NCBI RefSeq assembly: GCF_000687995.1
Contig: NZ_JIAC01000001.1
Span: forward strand, 868,001 to 932,000
DNA length: 64,000 nt
Reading direction: 5' to 3'
From: Selenomonas ruminantium AC2024
Lineage (GTDB): Bacteria; Bacillota; Negativicutes; Selenomonadales; Selenomonadaceae
The translations under genes and the position numbers were made by a program. Position 1 is the stretch's first letter. Each line of letters opens with the position of its first letter. Shown piece by piece: positions 24,984-33,184 of the stretch. The notes under the pieces are model-generated. The model searched no databases. It was not told the origin of the DNA and worked only from the letters and a program-made list of their open reading frames with translations.

Positions 24984-26260
24984 AGAAAGAAATCAAGGAA
25001 CTGCTGAACTTTATCAAGGCGGCGCCCACTCCTTATCATACGGTGCTGACAGCGGCACAGAAATTGCAGAAGGCAGGCTTTACGGAATTGAAGCTCGGCG
25101 AAGTCTGGCAGCTGCAGAAAGGTGGACGGTATTATGTCAAAGCCTTTGATTCCACATTGCTGGCTTTTGCGCTGGGGAAGGAAGCCGGGCCTTTGCGCCT
25201 GGCGGCGGCCCATACGGATTTTCCCTGTTTCCGTCTGAAACCGCAGCCGGAAATTACGAAGGAGGGCTACGGCGTTCTCAATGTGGAAAAATATGGCGGC
25301 ATGATGTTGCGCACCTGGCTGGACAGACCTTTGGCGCTGGCAGGCAAAGTAGCTTTGCGGACGAAAAATCCATTTCAGCCGGAAGTGCGGCTGGTGAATT
25401 TCCCGCGACCGCTCATGACTATTCCGAGCCTGGCCATTCATATGGACCGGGAGGTAAATGACGAGGGCAAGCTCAACGCGCAGAAGGATATGCTGCCTTT
25501 GACCACGGTGGGCGGCGAGGAACTGACGGCAGAATTCTTCCATGAATGGTTGGCGGCAGAGCTGAAAGTTGACATGTCAAATATCCTCTCCTATGAGCTG
25601 TCGGCTTATCCCTGCGAAGAAGGCACGCTTTGCGGCCTGCAGGAAGAATTCATTTCCTCGCCCCGTTTGGATAATCTGACATCAGTTCTAGCCTGTCTGG
25701 AAGGGATGACGGGACTGGATGCAGATAAACTGGCAGGCCTGCGGCTCATTGCCCTCTTTGACAATGAAGAAGTGGGCAGTCAGACCAAGCAGGGGGCTGG
25801 TTCGGCAGTCCTGCTGCAGGTATTGGAACGGATTTATCTGGCGCTGGGCAAGGAGCGGGCAGAAATGCTCGCGGACATTGCCGCAGGCTTTATGCTGTCC
25901 GTGGATGTGGCCCATGCCCTGCATCCGAACTACATGGATAAATGCGACCCCAGCCACAAGCCAGTATTGGGCGGCGGTGTGGTGCTGAAACAGGCAGCCT
26001 CCCAGTCTTATGCCGGGGATACAGAAGCGGTGGCTGTGGTGCGGGGCCTTTGCGAAGCCCATAAGATTTCCTGGCAGCATTTCGTCAACCGCAGCGACAG
26101 CCGAGGCGGCTCCACGTTAGGTTCTATTGCCTCAGCCCTTGTGCCTCTGCGCACGATGGATATCGGTGTGCCCATGCTGGCCATGCATTCGGCCCGGGAA
26201 ACGATGCACAGCGCTGACCAGATATCCTTGATGGATTTGCTGAAAAAATTTCTTCGCTGA
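24980..26260 (+). CDS. apeB: M18 family aminopeptidase
   Basis: The protein has 426 residues. It is a dinuclear zinc aminopeptidase of the aspartyl aminopeptidase family. AAAHTDFPCFRLKP and SPRLDNL give metal ligands, FDNEEVGS the catalytic Glu, LSVDVAHALHPNY and a late MHSARE the rest. It would trim N-terminal acidic residues from peptides in the cytoplasm. GTG start overlaps the thioesterase stop (GTGA). Confidence 0.93.
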   Translation: MKKEIKELLNFIKAAPTPYHTVLTAAQKLQKAGFTELKLGEVWQLQKGGRYYVKAFDSTLLAFALGKEAGPLRLAAAHTDFPCFRLKPQPEITKEGYGVLNVEKYGGMMLRTWLDRPLALAGKVALRTKNPFQPEVRLVNFPRPLMTIPSLAIHMDREVNDEGKLNAQKDMLPLTTVGGEELTAEFFHEWLAAELKVDMSNILSYELSAYPCEEGTLCGLQEEFISSPRLDNLTSVLACLEGMTGLDADKLAGLRLIALFDNEEVGSQTKQGAGSAVLLQVLERIYLALGKERAEMLADIAAGFMLSVDVAHALHPNYMDKCDPSHKPVLGGGVVLKQAASQSYAGDTEAVAVVRGLCEAHKISWQHFVNRSDSRGGSTLGSIASALVPLRTMDIGVPMLAMHSARETMHSADQISLMDLLKKFLR

Positions 26261-26402
26261 CCATACAATAAATATAATTTGAAAACCATCCAAATCGTCT
26301 AAAAATTCCTTGCTTTTTCCTAGATTTTAACCGATAATGTAATTAGGAGAAATCTTTGTTTGAACTGATTTTGGAGTTCAGAGATAAAGGAGGAAGATGA
26401 AC

Positions 26403-27062
26403 ATGGATGTCAACATGATTTCTTCTTTGTCGCAAACTTCGGCAGCGGTGAAGGCTAGTTATACGAAGAACACCAGCACTACTACCAATGAAGCGACGAA
26501 GGAAACTACTACAACCACGAGCGAGGCGTTCTCGGTAGATATTTCTGCCGAAGCCAAGAAGGCCTCTACGGCGCTAGGCAAGCTCACCAGTGAGCAGGTA
26601 GATGCACTGCAGGATGGCATCAACAAGAGTTATCAGCTGATGATTAAGACCCTCACCGAGCAGAATGCGAAACTGCAGGGCTATCTCGATGAAGGTATTG
26701 GCCAGCTGAACTTTGACGGTATCCTGTTCGGCACGGACAAATTTGCTCTGCCGCCAGTAGGAACCACGCCGGAAGAAGCTGCTGAAGCTGTGGGCGAAGG
26801 CGGAGCGTATTCCGTTGACAGCGTAGCTACCCGCATCATGGATATGGCTACGGCGATTGCGGGCGGTGACCCTGAAAAACTCCAGCAGATGCAGGCGGCT
26901 GTGGAAGAAGGCTTCAAACAGGCCGGTCTCGTCTGGAAGGATGCTATGGGACAGGATGAAATGCCTCAGATTACCAAAGACACGCAGGCTGAGATTACGA
27001 ATCGCTTCAACAAGCTCTATGAGCAGATGGGCGTGAATCAGACAGCCAAAATGGAAGAATAA
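26403..27062 (+). CDS. Unknown protein, low-complexity N-terminus, DUF5610-like core
   Basis: The protein has 219 residues and no signal peptide or membrane helix. Residues 20-45 are a Thr-rich low-complexity stretch (tandem TTTT runs). Residues 60-110 are helical (LTSEQVDALQDGINKSYQ). The rest (VATRIMDMATAI, EGFKQAGLVW, QITKDTQAEITNRFN) looks like the DUF5610 pattern, which I recall in motile proteobacteria; this is a weak match. CCGATAA at 26331-26337 resembles a sigma-28 -10, so a link to motility is possible. AAAGGAGG fits the ATG at 26403 (9 bases) better than 26397 (3 bases). Confidence 0.55.
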   Translation: MDVNMISSLSQTSAAVKASYTKNTSTTTNEATKETTTTTSEAFSVDISAEAKKASTALGKLTSEQVDALQDGINKSYQLMIKTLTEQNAKLQGYLDEGIGQLNFDGILFGTDKFALPPVGTTPEEAAEAVGEGGAYSVDSVATRIMDMATAIAGGDPEKLQQMQAAVEEGFKQAGLVWKDAMGQDEMPQITKDTQAEITNRFNKLYEQMGVNQTAKMEE

Positions 27063-27072
27063 ATAATTTGTG

Positions 27073-27108
27073 GCGGCCGCTACGGGGAAATAGCGGCCGC
27101 CTTTTTTA
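27073..27108 (+). terminator. Intrinsic terminator
   Basis: A perfect 10-bp GC-rich stem GGCGGCCGCT/AGCGGCCGCC with a short loop, followed by six T. Confidence 0.95.
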
Positions 27109-27138
27109 GTGTCAAAGTAAAATTGTGACTTGACAGGG

Positions 27139-27233
27139 TTATCCACAGATAGCTTGTGCATAACCCTGTGGATTCTGTGGATAACCTGTGATGAAAAGCT
27201 GATGTTATCCACAGGTAGAAGCAGATTTCCACA
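27139..27233. promoter_or_regulatory. Cluster of DnaA boxes
   Basis: Three perfect TTATCCACA boxes (27139-27147 plus; 27176-27184 minus; 27205-27213 plus) and one TTATGCACA (27155-27163 minus) lie within 75 bases. Two weaker boxes are at 27167-27175 and 27225-27233. The area is between a terminator and the asparaginase promoter. There is no dnaA, dnaN or rpmH here and no clear AT-rich unwinding element beside it. Confidence 0.8.
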
Positions 27234-27274
27234 GAGTTAGTAACATTTGGAAGAAGCCAGCCTGCGCTGCTGAT

Positions 27275-27303
27275 TTGCGTGACCTCCTTATTATCCGTAT
27301 AAT
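27275..27303 (+). promoter_or_regulatory. Promoter of asparaginase gene
   Basis: TTGCGT and TATAAT are separated by 17 bases, 32 bases before the ATG. The DnaA boxes lie 40-140 bases upstream. Confidence 0.65.
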
Positions 27304-27335
27304 GAAGCTATACGAATCATAAGGGGGCTATTTTT

Positions 27336-28328
27336 ATGGGCAAGAGAATACATATACTGGCTATGGGCGGTACCATTGCCGGCAAGGCTGGGGACAGCAC
27401 GGCAACCACCGGTTATCAGGCTGGCGCAGTAGGTGTGGAAGATTTACTGGCGGCTGTGCCGGGACTGCAGGAAGTGGCACAGGTCACCGGTGAACAGCTG
27501 GCAGCCATTGACAGCAAGGATATTACCACAGAGTGCCAGTTGCGTTTGGTCAAGCGGATGCGGGAACTGCTGTTGAGTGCCGATGTGGATGGCATTGTCA
27601 TCACCCATGGCACGGACACGCTGGAGGAAAGTGCCTATCTTTTGGATTTGGTGCATTTTGCCGACAAGCCCGTGGTAATCACAGGCGCCATGCGCCCCGC
27701 CACGGCGTTGAGTGCTGACGGCCCCTTGAATATTTTGGATGCCGTGCGGGTGGCAGCTGCGGATAATGCCCGGGATAGAGGCGTGCTTGTGGTGCTCAAC
27801 AATGAAATTCATAGCGCTCGTTTGGTGACGAAAATGTCCACGACTGCCGTGGAAACGTTTCAGTCGCCTGTGGGAGGAGCCATCGGTGCGATAAACGATG
27901 GTGTGGTGGTGTTCTATCATGGTGCGGAACTTCATCACCTGCCGAATACTTTAAGTGTCAGCGAAAAATTGACAAGTCAAAAGGAATTGCCGTATGTGCC
28001 TGTGCTCTACGGTCATAGTGATGATGATGGCCGCCTGGTGAAGCTGGTAGCTGATGAGGGAGCAAAAGGCATTGTCTATGCCGGTATGGGCAATGGCAGC
28101 ATTCCTGCGCGGGTAGAAGCGAAACTTGCCGTCGCCGTGGAGCAGGGGATTGTTGTCATCCGTGCCAGCAGCAGTATCTCTGGCATGGTGACGAAGGCCG
28201 AAGCGTCTTATGAGGAAGCGGGCTTTATTGCCAGCGGCCTGCTGAATCCCCGCAAGGCACGACTGCTTTTGCAGGTCGCATTGGTCTGCGGTAAATCTGC
28301 GGCGGATTTACGGAAATTTCTTGCCTGA
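27336..28328 (+). CDS. ansA: L-asparaginase (type II sequence family)
   Basis: The protein has 330 residues. It hydrolyses asparagine to aspartate and ammonia. LAMGGTIAGKAGDS supplies the first catalytic Thr and ITHGTDTLEESAYLL the second with Asp; GAMRP follows. It lacks a signal peptide, so it should act in the cytoplasm even though the sequence resembles periplasmic type II enzymes. AAGGGGG precedes the ATG. It is monocistronic. Confidence 0.92.
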   Translation: MGKRIHILAMGGTIAGKAGDSTATTGYQAGAVGVEDLLAAVPGLQEVAQVTGEQLAAIDSKDITTECQLRLVKRMRELLLSADVDGIVITHGTDTLEESAYLLDLVHFADKPVVITGAMRPATALSADGPLNILDAVRVAAADNARDRGVLVVLNNEIHSARLVTKMSTTAVETFQSPVGGAIGAINDGVVVFYHGAELHHLPNTLSVSEKLTSQKELPYVPVLYGHSDDDGRLVKLVADEGAKGIVYAGMGNGSIPARVEAKLAVAVEQGIVVIRASSSISGMVTKAEASYEEAGFIASGLLNPRKARLLLQVALVCGKSAADLRKFLA

Positions 28329-28397
28329 CATAAAGGAAAAATTTTTCTCCATGGCGAATAGTACAAACAAATAATGTTCGTAACTCAGCGAAGTATT

Positions 28398-28431
28398 AAA
28401 ATCCCTTGCGTTTCTCCGTAAGGGATTTTTT
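28398..28431 (+). terminator. Intrinsic terminator after asparaginase
   Basis: AAAATCCCTT and AAGGGATTTT with a 12-base loop and a T-run. It ends 20 bases before the FIST gene, so it could also act as an attenuator for it. Confidence 0.85.
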
Positions 28432-28451
28432 CGCCATAAGGAGGATGTGCG

Positions 28452-30755
28452 ATGATACAGTACAATTACATGCTGAATTGGAGCGAGGGAGACCAGGGAT
28501 TTTGGGATAAGCTGGAAAAGGTCATGCAGACACTCGTCATGCGTCCTGCCAGCAAACAGGCCAATGCGATTTTTATTCAGTTGTCCTTCAGTCAGATGCC
28601 CAAGGATGAGGCGGTGAAGGTGCGGGAGAAAATTCGCAGCTTCCTGCCTCGGGCTGTGGTGGCTGGTATTACGGAGACGTTGTTCTCGCCGCAGTTGGGA
28701 AGCTATGTGCAGCTCAACTGTACATTTTTCCAGAATTCTAAGCTGCGCCTGATGGAATATGCGGGGATTCCCGAAGATTTTGCCCGCCTGGGGGTGGAGT
28801 TCGGCCAGAAGGTGGCCGCCATGCCAGATGCGCGGGCGGCAATGGTGCTCGGGACTACGGATGGCAATTTTGACAAGTTCTTGGAAGGCTTTGTCTGCGG
28901 CAATGAGAATGTCGTGGTTTTTGGTGCCATGACCGGTACGGTGAAGGATATTGGCACAGGCAGTTCCATTATCACCGGTGCTCTGCTGGGGGAGAGCAAT
29001 GACAAATATTATCTCATGGGCAGCGACCTGATGCCCCGGGGCATTGTAGTGGTGGTGTTTTGTGGCGAAAGTCTTGGTGTCCGGGCGGATTATGTGCTGG
29101 GCTGGAAGCCAATCGGCAAGGAAATGGTCATCACGGAAACCATGGGGCCCAATGTCATCAGCACGTTGGATGACATGCCGGCGGTGGATATTTACCGCCA
29201 TTATCTGAAGGTCAAACCGGATGAGAATTTCGTCTATAATATCGCAGAATTTCCCTTGACCATTGAGCGTGAGGGCTGTCTTATCGCTCGTGTGCCGCCG
29301 GGATTTGACGAGGAAGGCCGCATCTTCTTCAACGGGAATGTGAATGTGGGAGAAAGAGTGCGCCTGACCTATGCGGTGCGGGAGGATTTTCTCCACGAGA
29401 CGGAGCTGGCCAGCGAGAAGATGAGCCAGTTTGCTCCGGACGGCCTGTTTATTGTGGCCTGTGGTACTCGTTCCCTGTTCCTGCAGGGCGAGGAACATTG
29501 GGAGACGCGCTATTATCAGCGTTTTGCCAATCAGTTGAGCAGCTGCAGCGGCACAGGGGAGATTTATTGCTATCAGGGGCAGGGCGGACTGCTTAACTGT
29601 GCGCTGATTGCCGTGGGCTTCCGCGAGGGCGGCAATAAATCTGCGCTGAGCTTCTACGACGAGCCGGAGACAGAGCCGGAAAATACCCGCATGCTTTTGT
29701 CCACTCGTATGGCGGCTTTCCTGGATGTCATTACGCAGGAACTGGAGCAGAGCAATCGCGAATTGCGGGAACTGGCCGTGAAAAATGAGGAAGCCAGCAT
29801 TGCCAAGTACAAATTCCTGGCCAATGTGCGCCGGGAAATTGCCGCGCCGTTGAAGACGGTAATTCGTCTGGAACGAAAAATCCGTAAGGAAAGCACGGAG
29901 GATAAAATCAAGGAATATTCCCGTGAGTGTTATTTGGCCGGAGAAAAGGTCTATGGCATTTTGGGACGTATTTTTGACTTCCTGGAGATGGAGGCAGGAG
30001 ACTTAGGCGCGAATGAGGCGGAGTATCGGGTCAGCACACTCTTGCAGGATTTGCATAACGAAATCATGGACGAAGTGATAGAAAAAGGTTTGGAGATGGT
30101 GACGGAGCTGCCGCCGGACATCCCCAGCGTCCTCTACGGTGATGAACTGCGCATCCGCCAGATTCTCGTCAATATCCTGAACAATGCGGTACGCTTTACG
30201 GAAAAGGGCAGCATCCATCTTAAGGTTACGATGGAAAAGATTGGTCCTGCCGATGTACTGCTTCATTTCTCGGTGAAAGATACCGGTGTGGGTATTACAC
30301 CGGAAAACTTTGCGGAGGTGCAGAGGGTTTTGTCGCTTAGTGACGACCGTCCGCAAAATATGCTCAACGAAATGGGACTCGGGCTCAATGTCACCCAACG
30401 GCTCTTAAAACTCTTTGGCAGTGAGCTGCATATGGAAACGGAGCTGGGGAAGGGCACCACCTGTTCCTTTGACCTGCGGCAGCGCGTGCTGAACTGGTTC
30501 CCCATGAAGCAGAAAAATGCACCTGCCCTGCGGGATGATGCGGACAGAAAGCCGCCTATCACGGAAGAAGAATTGGCTGAAACCTGGGAAGCTCTGCGTG
30601 AAATTGCTGCAGGCCAGGATATGGACAGTCTGGATTATATGCTGGAAACCCTCGATGATTACAGACTGCCTGAACGGGAAGCGGCGCTGCTATTGGAACT
30701 GCAGACGGCTGCCAAGGAAAATAATTGGGAGCTGATTGCAAAACTCGTACAGTGA
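28452..30755 (+). CDS. FIST-domain protein with histidine-kinase-like ATPase, phospho-His missing
   Basis: The protein has 767 residues and no membrane segment. Residues 1-390 are FIST N and C domains (GTTDGNFDKFLEGF, GTGSSIITGALLG, VGERVRLTYA), a predicted small-ligand sensor, often for amino acids. A helical H-box-like region follows, but the usual FLANVSHEIRTPL reads FLANVRREIAAPL, so the phospho-acceptor His is Arg461. The ATPase domain keeps the N box (NILNNAVRF), DTGVGI and GLGLNV. A 70-residue helical tail ends it. AAGGAGGA precedes the ATG. It probably binds ATP but cannot autophosphorylate at the normal site. Confidence 0.85.
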   Translation: MIQYNYMLNWSEGDQGFWDKLEKVMQTLVMRPASKQANAIFIQLSFSQMPKDEAVKVREKIRSFLPRAVVAGITETLFSPQLGSYVQLNCTFFQNSKLRLMEYAGIPEDFARLGVEFGQKVAAMPDARAAMVLGTTDGNFDKFLEGFVCGNENVVVFGAMTGTVKDIGTGSSIITGALLGESNDKYYLMGSDLMPRGIVVVVFCGESLGVRADYVLGWKPIGKEMVITETMGPNVISTLDDMPAVDIYRHYLKVKPDENFVYNIAEFPLTIEREGCLIARVPPGFDEEGRIFFNGNVNVGERVRLTYAVREDFLHETELASEKMSQFAPDGLFIVACGTRSLFLQGEEHWETRYYQRFANQLSSCSGTGEIYCYQGQGGLLNCALIAVGFREGGNKSALSFYDEPETEPENTRMLLSTRMAAFLDVITQELEQSNRELRELAVKNEEASIAKYKFLANVRREIAAPLKTVIRLERKIRKESTEDKIKEYSRECYLAGEKVYGILGRIFDFLEMEAGDLGANEAEYRVSTLLQDLHNEIMDEVIEKGLEMVTELPPDIPSVLYGDELRIRQILVNILNNAVRFTEKGSIHLKVTMEKIGPADVLLHFSVKDTGVGITPENFAEVQRVLSLSDDRPQNMLNEMGLGLNVTQRLLKLFGSELHMETELGKGTTCSFDLRQRVLNWFPMKQKNAPALRDDADRKPPITEEELAETWEALREIAAGQDMDSLDYMLETLDDYRLPEREAALLLELQTAAKENNWELIAKLVQ

Positions 30756-30781
30756 CAGCCGAAAAAAAGATAAATTTTATC

Positions 30782-30820
30782 TTTTTGACCTATTGACTTT
30801 TTGACTATTTGAGCTATAAT
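30782..30820 (+). promoter_or_regulatory. hsp20 promoter with 8-bp tandem repeats
   Basis: TTGACT (30793-30798) and TATAAT (30815-30820) are 16 bases apart. The -35 is embedded in four degenerate 8-bp repeats of TNTTTGAC type (30782-30813), TTGAC recurring exactly every 8 bases. This may be an operator. No CIRCE element is present. Confidence 0.6.
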
Positions 30821-30936
30821 AAAATTGTAATCAGGAAGAAGGAAAGCAAAGAACCTGGTTACAGAAATGTTAACAGATAGTCAGGAGCGCACAGCAAACT
30901 CTTGACCGGTATAAATTTAGAAAGGGGTTGCTGATT

Positions 30937-31398
30937 ATGTTTGGTTTGGTTCCGTTTGGCAGTCGTAAAGATTTGGCAGCAGGCGATGCTCCGCGCAGCA
31001 TCTGGGATGTGTTCAATGAACCATTTTTCCATGATGATTTCTTCCCCACCATGTCGGGCTTCAATGCCAATGGCGGTATGCGGGTCGATGTGAAGGATAA
31101 CGGTGACAGCTATGAGCTGACGGCAGACTTGCCGGGCATGAAGAAAGAGGATGTAAAGCTCAGCTATCAGAACGGTTATCTCACCATAGCTGCTCAGCAG
31201 CAGAGTGAATCCGGTGATAAGGACGACAAGGGCAATTACATCCGCAGGGAGCGCCGCATGGGCTCTGTAAGCCGTTCCTTCTACATCGACAATATCGATG
31301 AGTCCCGCATTGATGCGGAGTTCAAAGATGGCGTCCTGCATGTGAATATGCCGAAAGCGGCAGAAGTGCAGCATAGTACGACAATTAACATCCGGTAA
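30937..31398 (+). CDS. Small heat-shock protein Hsp20
   Basis: The protein has 153 residues. It is an ATP-independent holdase. The alpha-crystallin domain (about 48-140) has the VDVKDNGDSYELTADLPGM strand pair, YIRRERRMGSVSRSFYI, and DAEFKDGVLHVNMPKA; the C-terminal TTINIR resembles the IxI anchor that docks oligomers. The ATG at 30937 follows AAAGGGG by 9 bases. It is monocistronic and ends at a hairpin with T-run. Confidence 0.95.
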   Translation: MFGLVPFGSRKDLAAGDAPRSIWDVFNEPFFHDDFFPTMSGFNANGGMRVDVKDNGDSYELTADLPGMKKEDVKLSYQNGYLTIAAQQQSESGDKDDKGNYIRRERRMGSVSRSFYIDNIDESRIDAEFKDGVLHVNMPKAAEVQHSTTINIR

Positions 31399-31404
31399 AC
31401 GAGA

Positions 31405-31437
31405 AAGGTCTTCCTCATCCAGAGGGAGGCCTTTTTT
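31405..31437 (+). terminator. Intrinsic terminator of hsp20
   Basis: AAGGTCTTCCTC pairs with GAGGGAGGCCTT (two G-U) and six T follow. Confidence 0.85.
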
Positions 31438-31765
31438 GTGGTTTTTTATGCAATAATAAATATAAATTATTAAAATAAATAAATCTAATCGCATTTTTAA
31501 TTATTTCTTGCCTTTTAACAATAATTTGCCTATAATAGTCATTGCGACCAAATGGGATAAAGTTGGAATATTGATTTATCGTAGTATAAATACCAATAAT
31601 TCAATCGTAAAATCCCATAAATGTTCCTTGGAAAATAAGCAAAAAAAGCCAAAAAAACTCATAAATATTCATTTAAAAAAAGGATATTTTATGTTTATGT
31701 TGAATTGTATAAGATGGGCAATAGCCTAATATTCAACTTACAGGCTTTTTTGCCGGAGGAGGAAT
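31438..31765 (+). promoter_or_regulatory. AT-rich upstream region and promoter of the atp operon
   Basis: About 290 bases here are strikingly AT-rich compared with flanking genes and hold no credible gene. A promoter is seen: TTGCCT (31508-31513), 17 bases, TATAAT (31531-31536). The 220-base leader ends in a weak hairpin AGCCT/AGGCT with six T at about 31727-31752, just before the atpI ribosome site GGAGGAGG, which could attenuate the operon. Confidence 0.6.
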
Positions 31766-32137
31766 ATGAAAGAAGTTTTGCCGATATTCATGAAAAGGCT
31801 TATAATGGGACTGGGGGTTATCACCTTGGCGGTAGGCAGTATGCTCGTGGCAAACGGGCAGACAGAGCTTATCGGGGCGTTAATCATTGGTTTTATGACG
31901 GGCCTGGTATTTTTGGGAAACATGTCCCTGCGGCTGTGGAAAGCTGCGTCACTACCTGTTGGCGGTGCAAAAAGACAAATGTTATGGGGACTGGTTTTGC
32001 GCTTGATGGTATTATTTATTGTCTTGTTGGCGGCCGTCCGGATTTCCACGCAGGTGTTCAGCATAGTGGCGTTGGGATTTCTTCTCTGTTATGCCTGGGC
32101 TATGGTTCTCATGATCCGCATGAATAGCGCGAAATAG
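31766..32137 (+). CDS. atpI: ATP synthase subunit I (AtpI-like)
   Basis: The protein has 123 residues and four hydrophobic helices (about 10-28, 35-52, 70-88, 95-115). Sequence conservation of AtpI is low; the call rests on size, topology and position as first gene of the operon. AtpI assists c-ring assembly and possibly Mg2+ supply. GGAGGAGG lies just before the ATG. Confidence 0.8.
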   Translation: MKEVLPIFMKRLIMGLGVITLAVGSMLVANGQTELIGALIIGFMTGLVFLGNMSLRLWKAASLPVGGAKRQMLWGLVLRLMVLFIVLLAAVRISTQVFSIVALGFLLCYAWAMVLMIRMNSAK

Positions 32138-32171
32138 TAACTCAGGAATTCCTGGGAGGAGGTTGAGGTAT

Positions 32172-32846
32172 ATGCATGAAATCGGTGTTCGCGAAGTAGT
32201 GCAGTTTGCCGGCTTTACCTTCAATTGGGAGACTCTGGTTATGACCTGGATTACGATGGCCATCGTACTGCTCATTGCAGTGTTGGCAACCCGCAATCTG
32301 CAGATGGTGCCGCAAGGCTGGCAGAATGTGGTGGAGGCAATCGTGGTCTGGCTTCATGAACAGATTGATGCGACCATGGGCAAGAATGGACGCTTTTTGG
32401 CGCCCTTTGTCGTGTCGCTCTTTATGTTCCTGCTGGTTTCCAACTGGCTGGGACTTATCCCAAAGATGGCATCGCCGACAAATGACTTGAACACCACTTT
32501 AGGCCTTGCACTCTTGGTCATTGTGATGGTGCACGGACTGGGGCTTTACATGAAGGGCGGTCATTACATCGCGCATTTCTTCCAGCCCACGCCGGTCTTT
32601 GTCATCATCAACGCCATAGAGGAAGTTGCTAAGCCAATTACGCTGGCCTTCCGTCTATTCGGCAACATTCTGGCAGGTGAAATCTTAATCATCATCCTGC
32701 TGCAGCTCATGCCAATCTGGATGCCGATACCGTCAGTTATCTGGCTGGCTTTCAGTATCTTTATCGGCGGGGTACAGGCATTCATCTTCACCATGCTGTC
32801 CATGGCATATCTTGCCAATGCAGTAAAGAGTGAGGAAGAAGGCTAA
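32172..32846 (+). CDS. atpB: ATP synthase F0 subunit a
   Basis: The protein has 224 residues and five to six helices. It forms the ion half-channels of F0. The essential Arg lies in KPITLAFRLFGNILAGEI; PTNDLNTTLGLAL and the C-terminal QAFIFTMLSMAYLANA are typical. The ATG at 32172 follows GGAGGAGG; the in-frame TTG at 32163 sits on that site. Confidence 0.95.
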   Translation: MHEIGVREVVQFAGFTFNWETLVMTWITMAIVLLIAVLATRNLQMVPQGWQNVVEAIVVWLHEQIDATMGKNGRFLAPFVVSLFMFLLVSNWLGLIPKMASPTNDLNTTLGLALLVIVMVHGLGLYMKGGHYIAHFFQPTPVFVIINAIEEVAKPITLAFRLFGNILAGEILIIILLQLMPIWMPIPSVIWLAFSIFIGGVQAFIFTMLSMAYLANAVKSEEEG

Positions 32847-32893
32847 GACGAACTGGGAATTTTTTAGTTAAAGGTTTTAAGGAGGATTTTTTC

Positions 32894-33145
32894 ATGGAAA
32901 ACGCAATTATGGTAGCCGCTGCTCTCGTTGGCGCAGGTATTACGATGGGTCTGGCCGCAATCGGCGCTGGTATCGGTGATGGTCTTGTAACGAGCCGTTT
33001 CATCGAAGGTATCACCCGTCAGCCGGAAGCAAAGAGCACGCTCTTCACCAACACCCTTATCTCCGTTGGTCTGATCGAGTCCATGGCTATCATCGCAACC
33101 GTTGTTGCCCTCATCATGCTCTATGCAAACCCGCTCATCAAATAA
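32894..33145 (+). CDS. atpE: ATP synthase F0 subunit c
   Basis: The protein has 83 residues and two helices joined by the RQPEA polar loop (residues 42-46). The ion-carrying Glu62 is in GLIESMAII. Helix 1 has GAGIGDG with Asp29 where sodium-type rings carry Gln, and Ser63 follows Glu62 as in sodium-type rings. Ion specificity is therefore not obvious. AAGGAGG precedes the ATG. Confidence 0.97.
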   Translation: MENAIMVAAALVGAGITMGLAAIGAGIGDGLVTSRFIEGITRQPEAKSTLFTNTLISVGLIESMAIIATVVALIMLYANPLIK

Positions 33146-33184
33146 TTTTCTTTGATGAATTGCTTAATAAAGGGGGCATAGGAA

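Noticed and set aside
26300-26337. Sigma-28 flagellar promoter before the unknown protein
   Set aside because: CCGATAA fits a -10, but no TAAA lies at the needed spacing, so I do not list it as a feature.
27139-27233. Calling the DnaA-box cluster the chromosomal origin
   Set aside because: No dnaA, dnaN, rpmH or parAB is near and no AT-rich unwinding region adjoins it.
30760-30936. CIRCE element before hsp20
   Set aside because: No TTAGCACTC-type inverted repeat is present; only the 8-base tandem repeats are seen.
31508-31729. 73-codon ORF in the atp leader
   Set aside because: Composed of AT-rich low-complexity codons, no ribosome site, and it overlaps the promoter.
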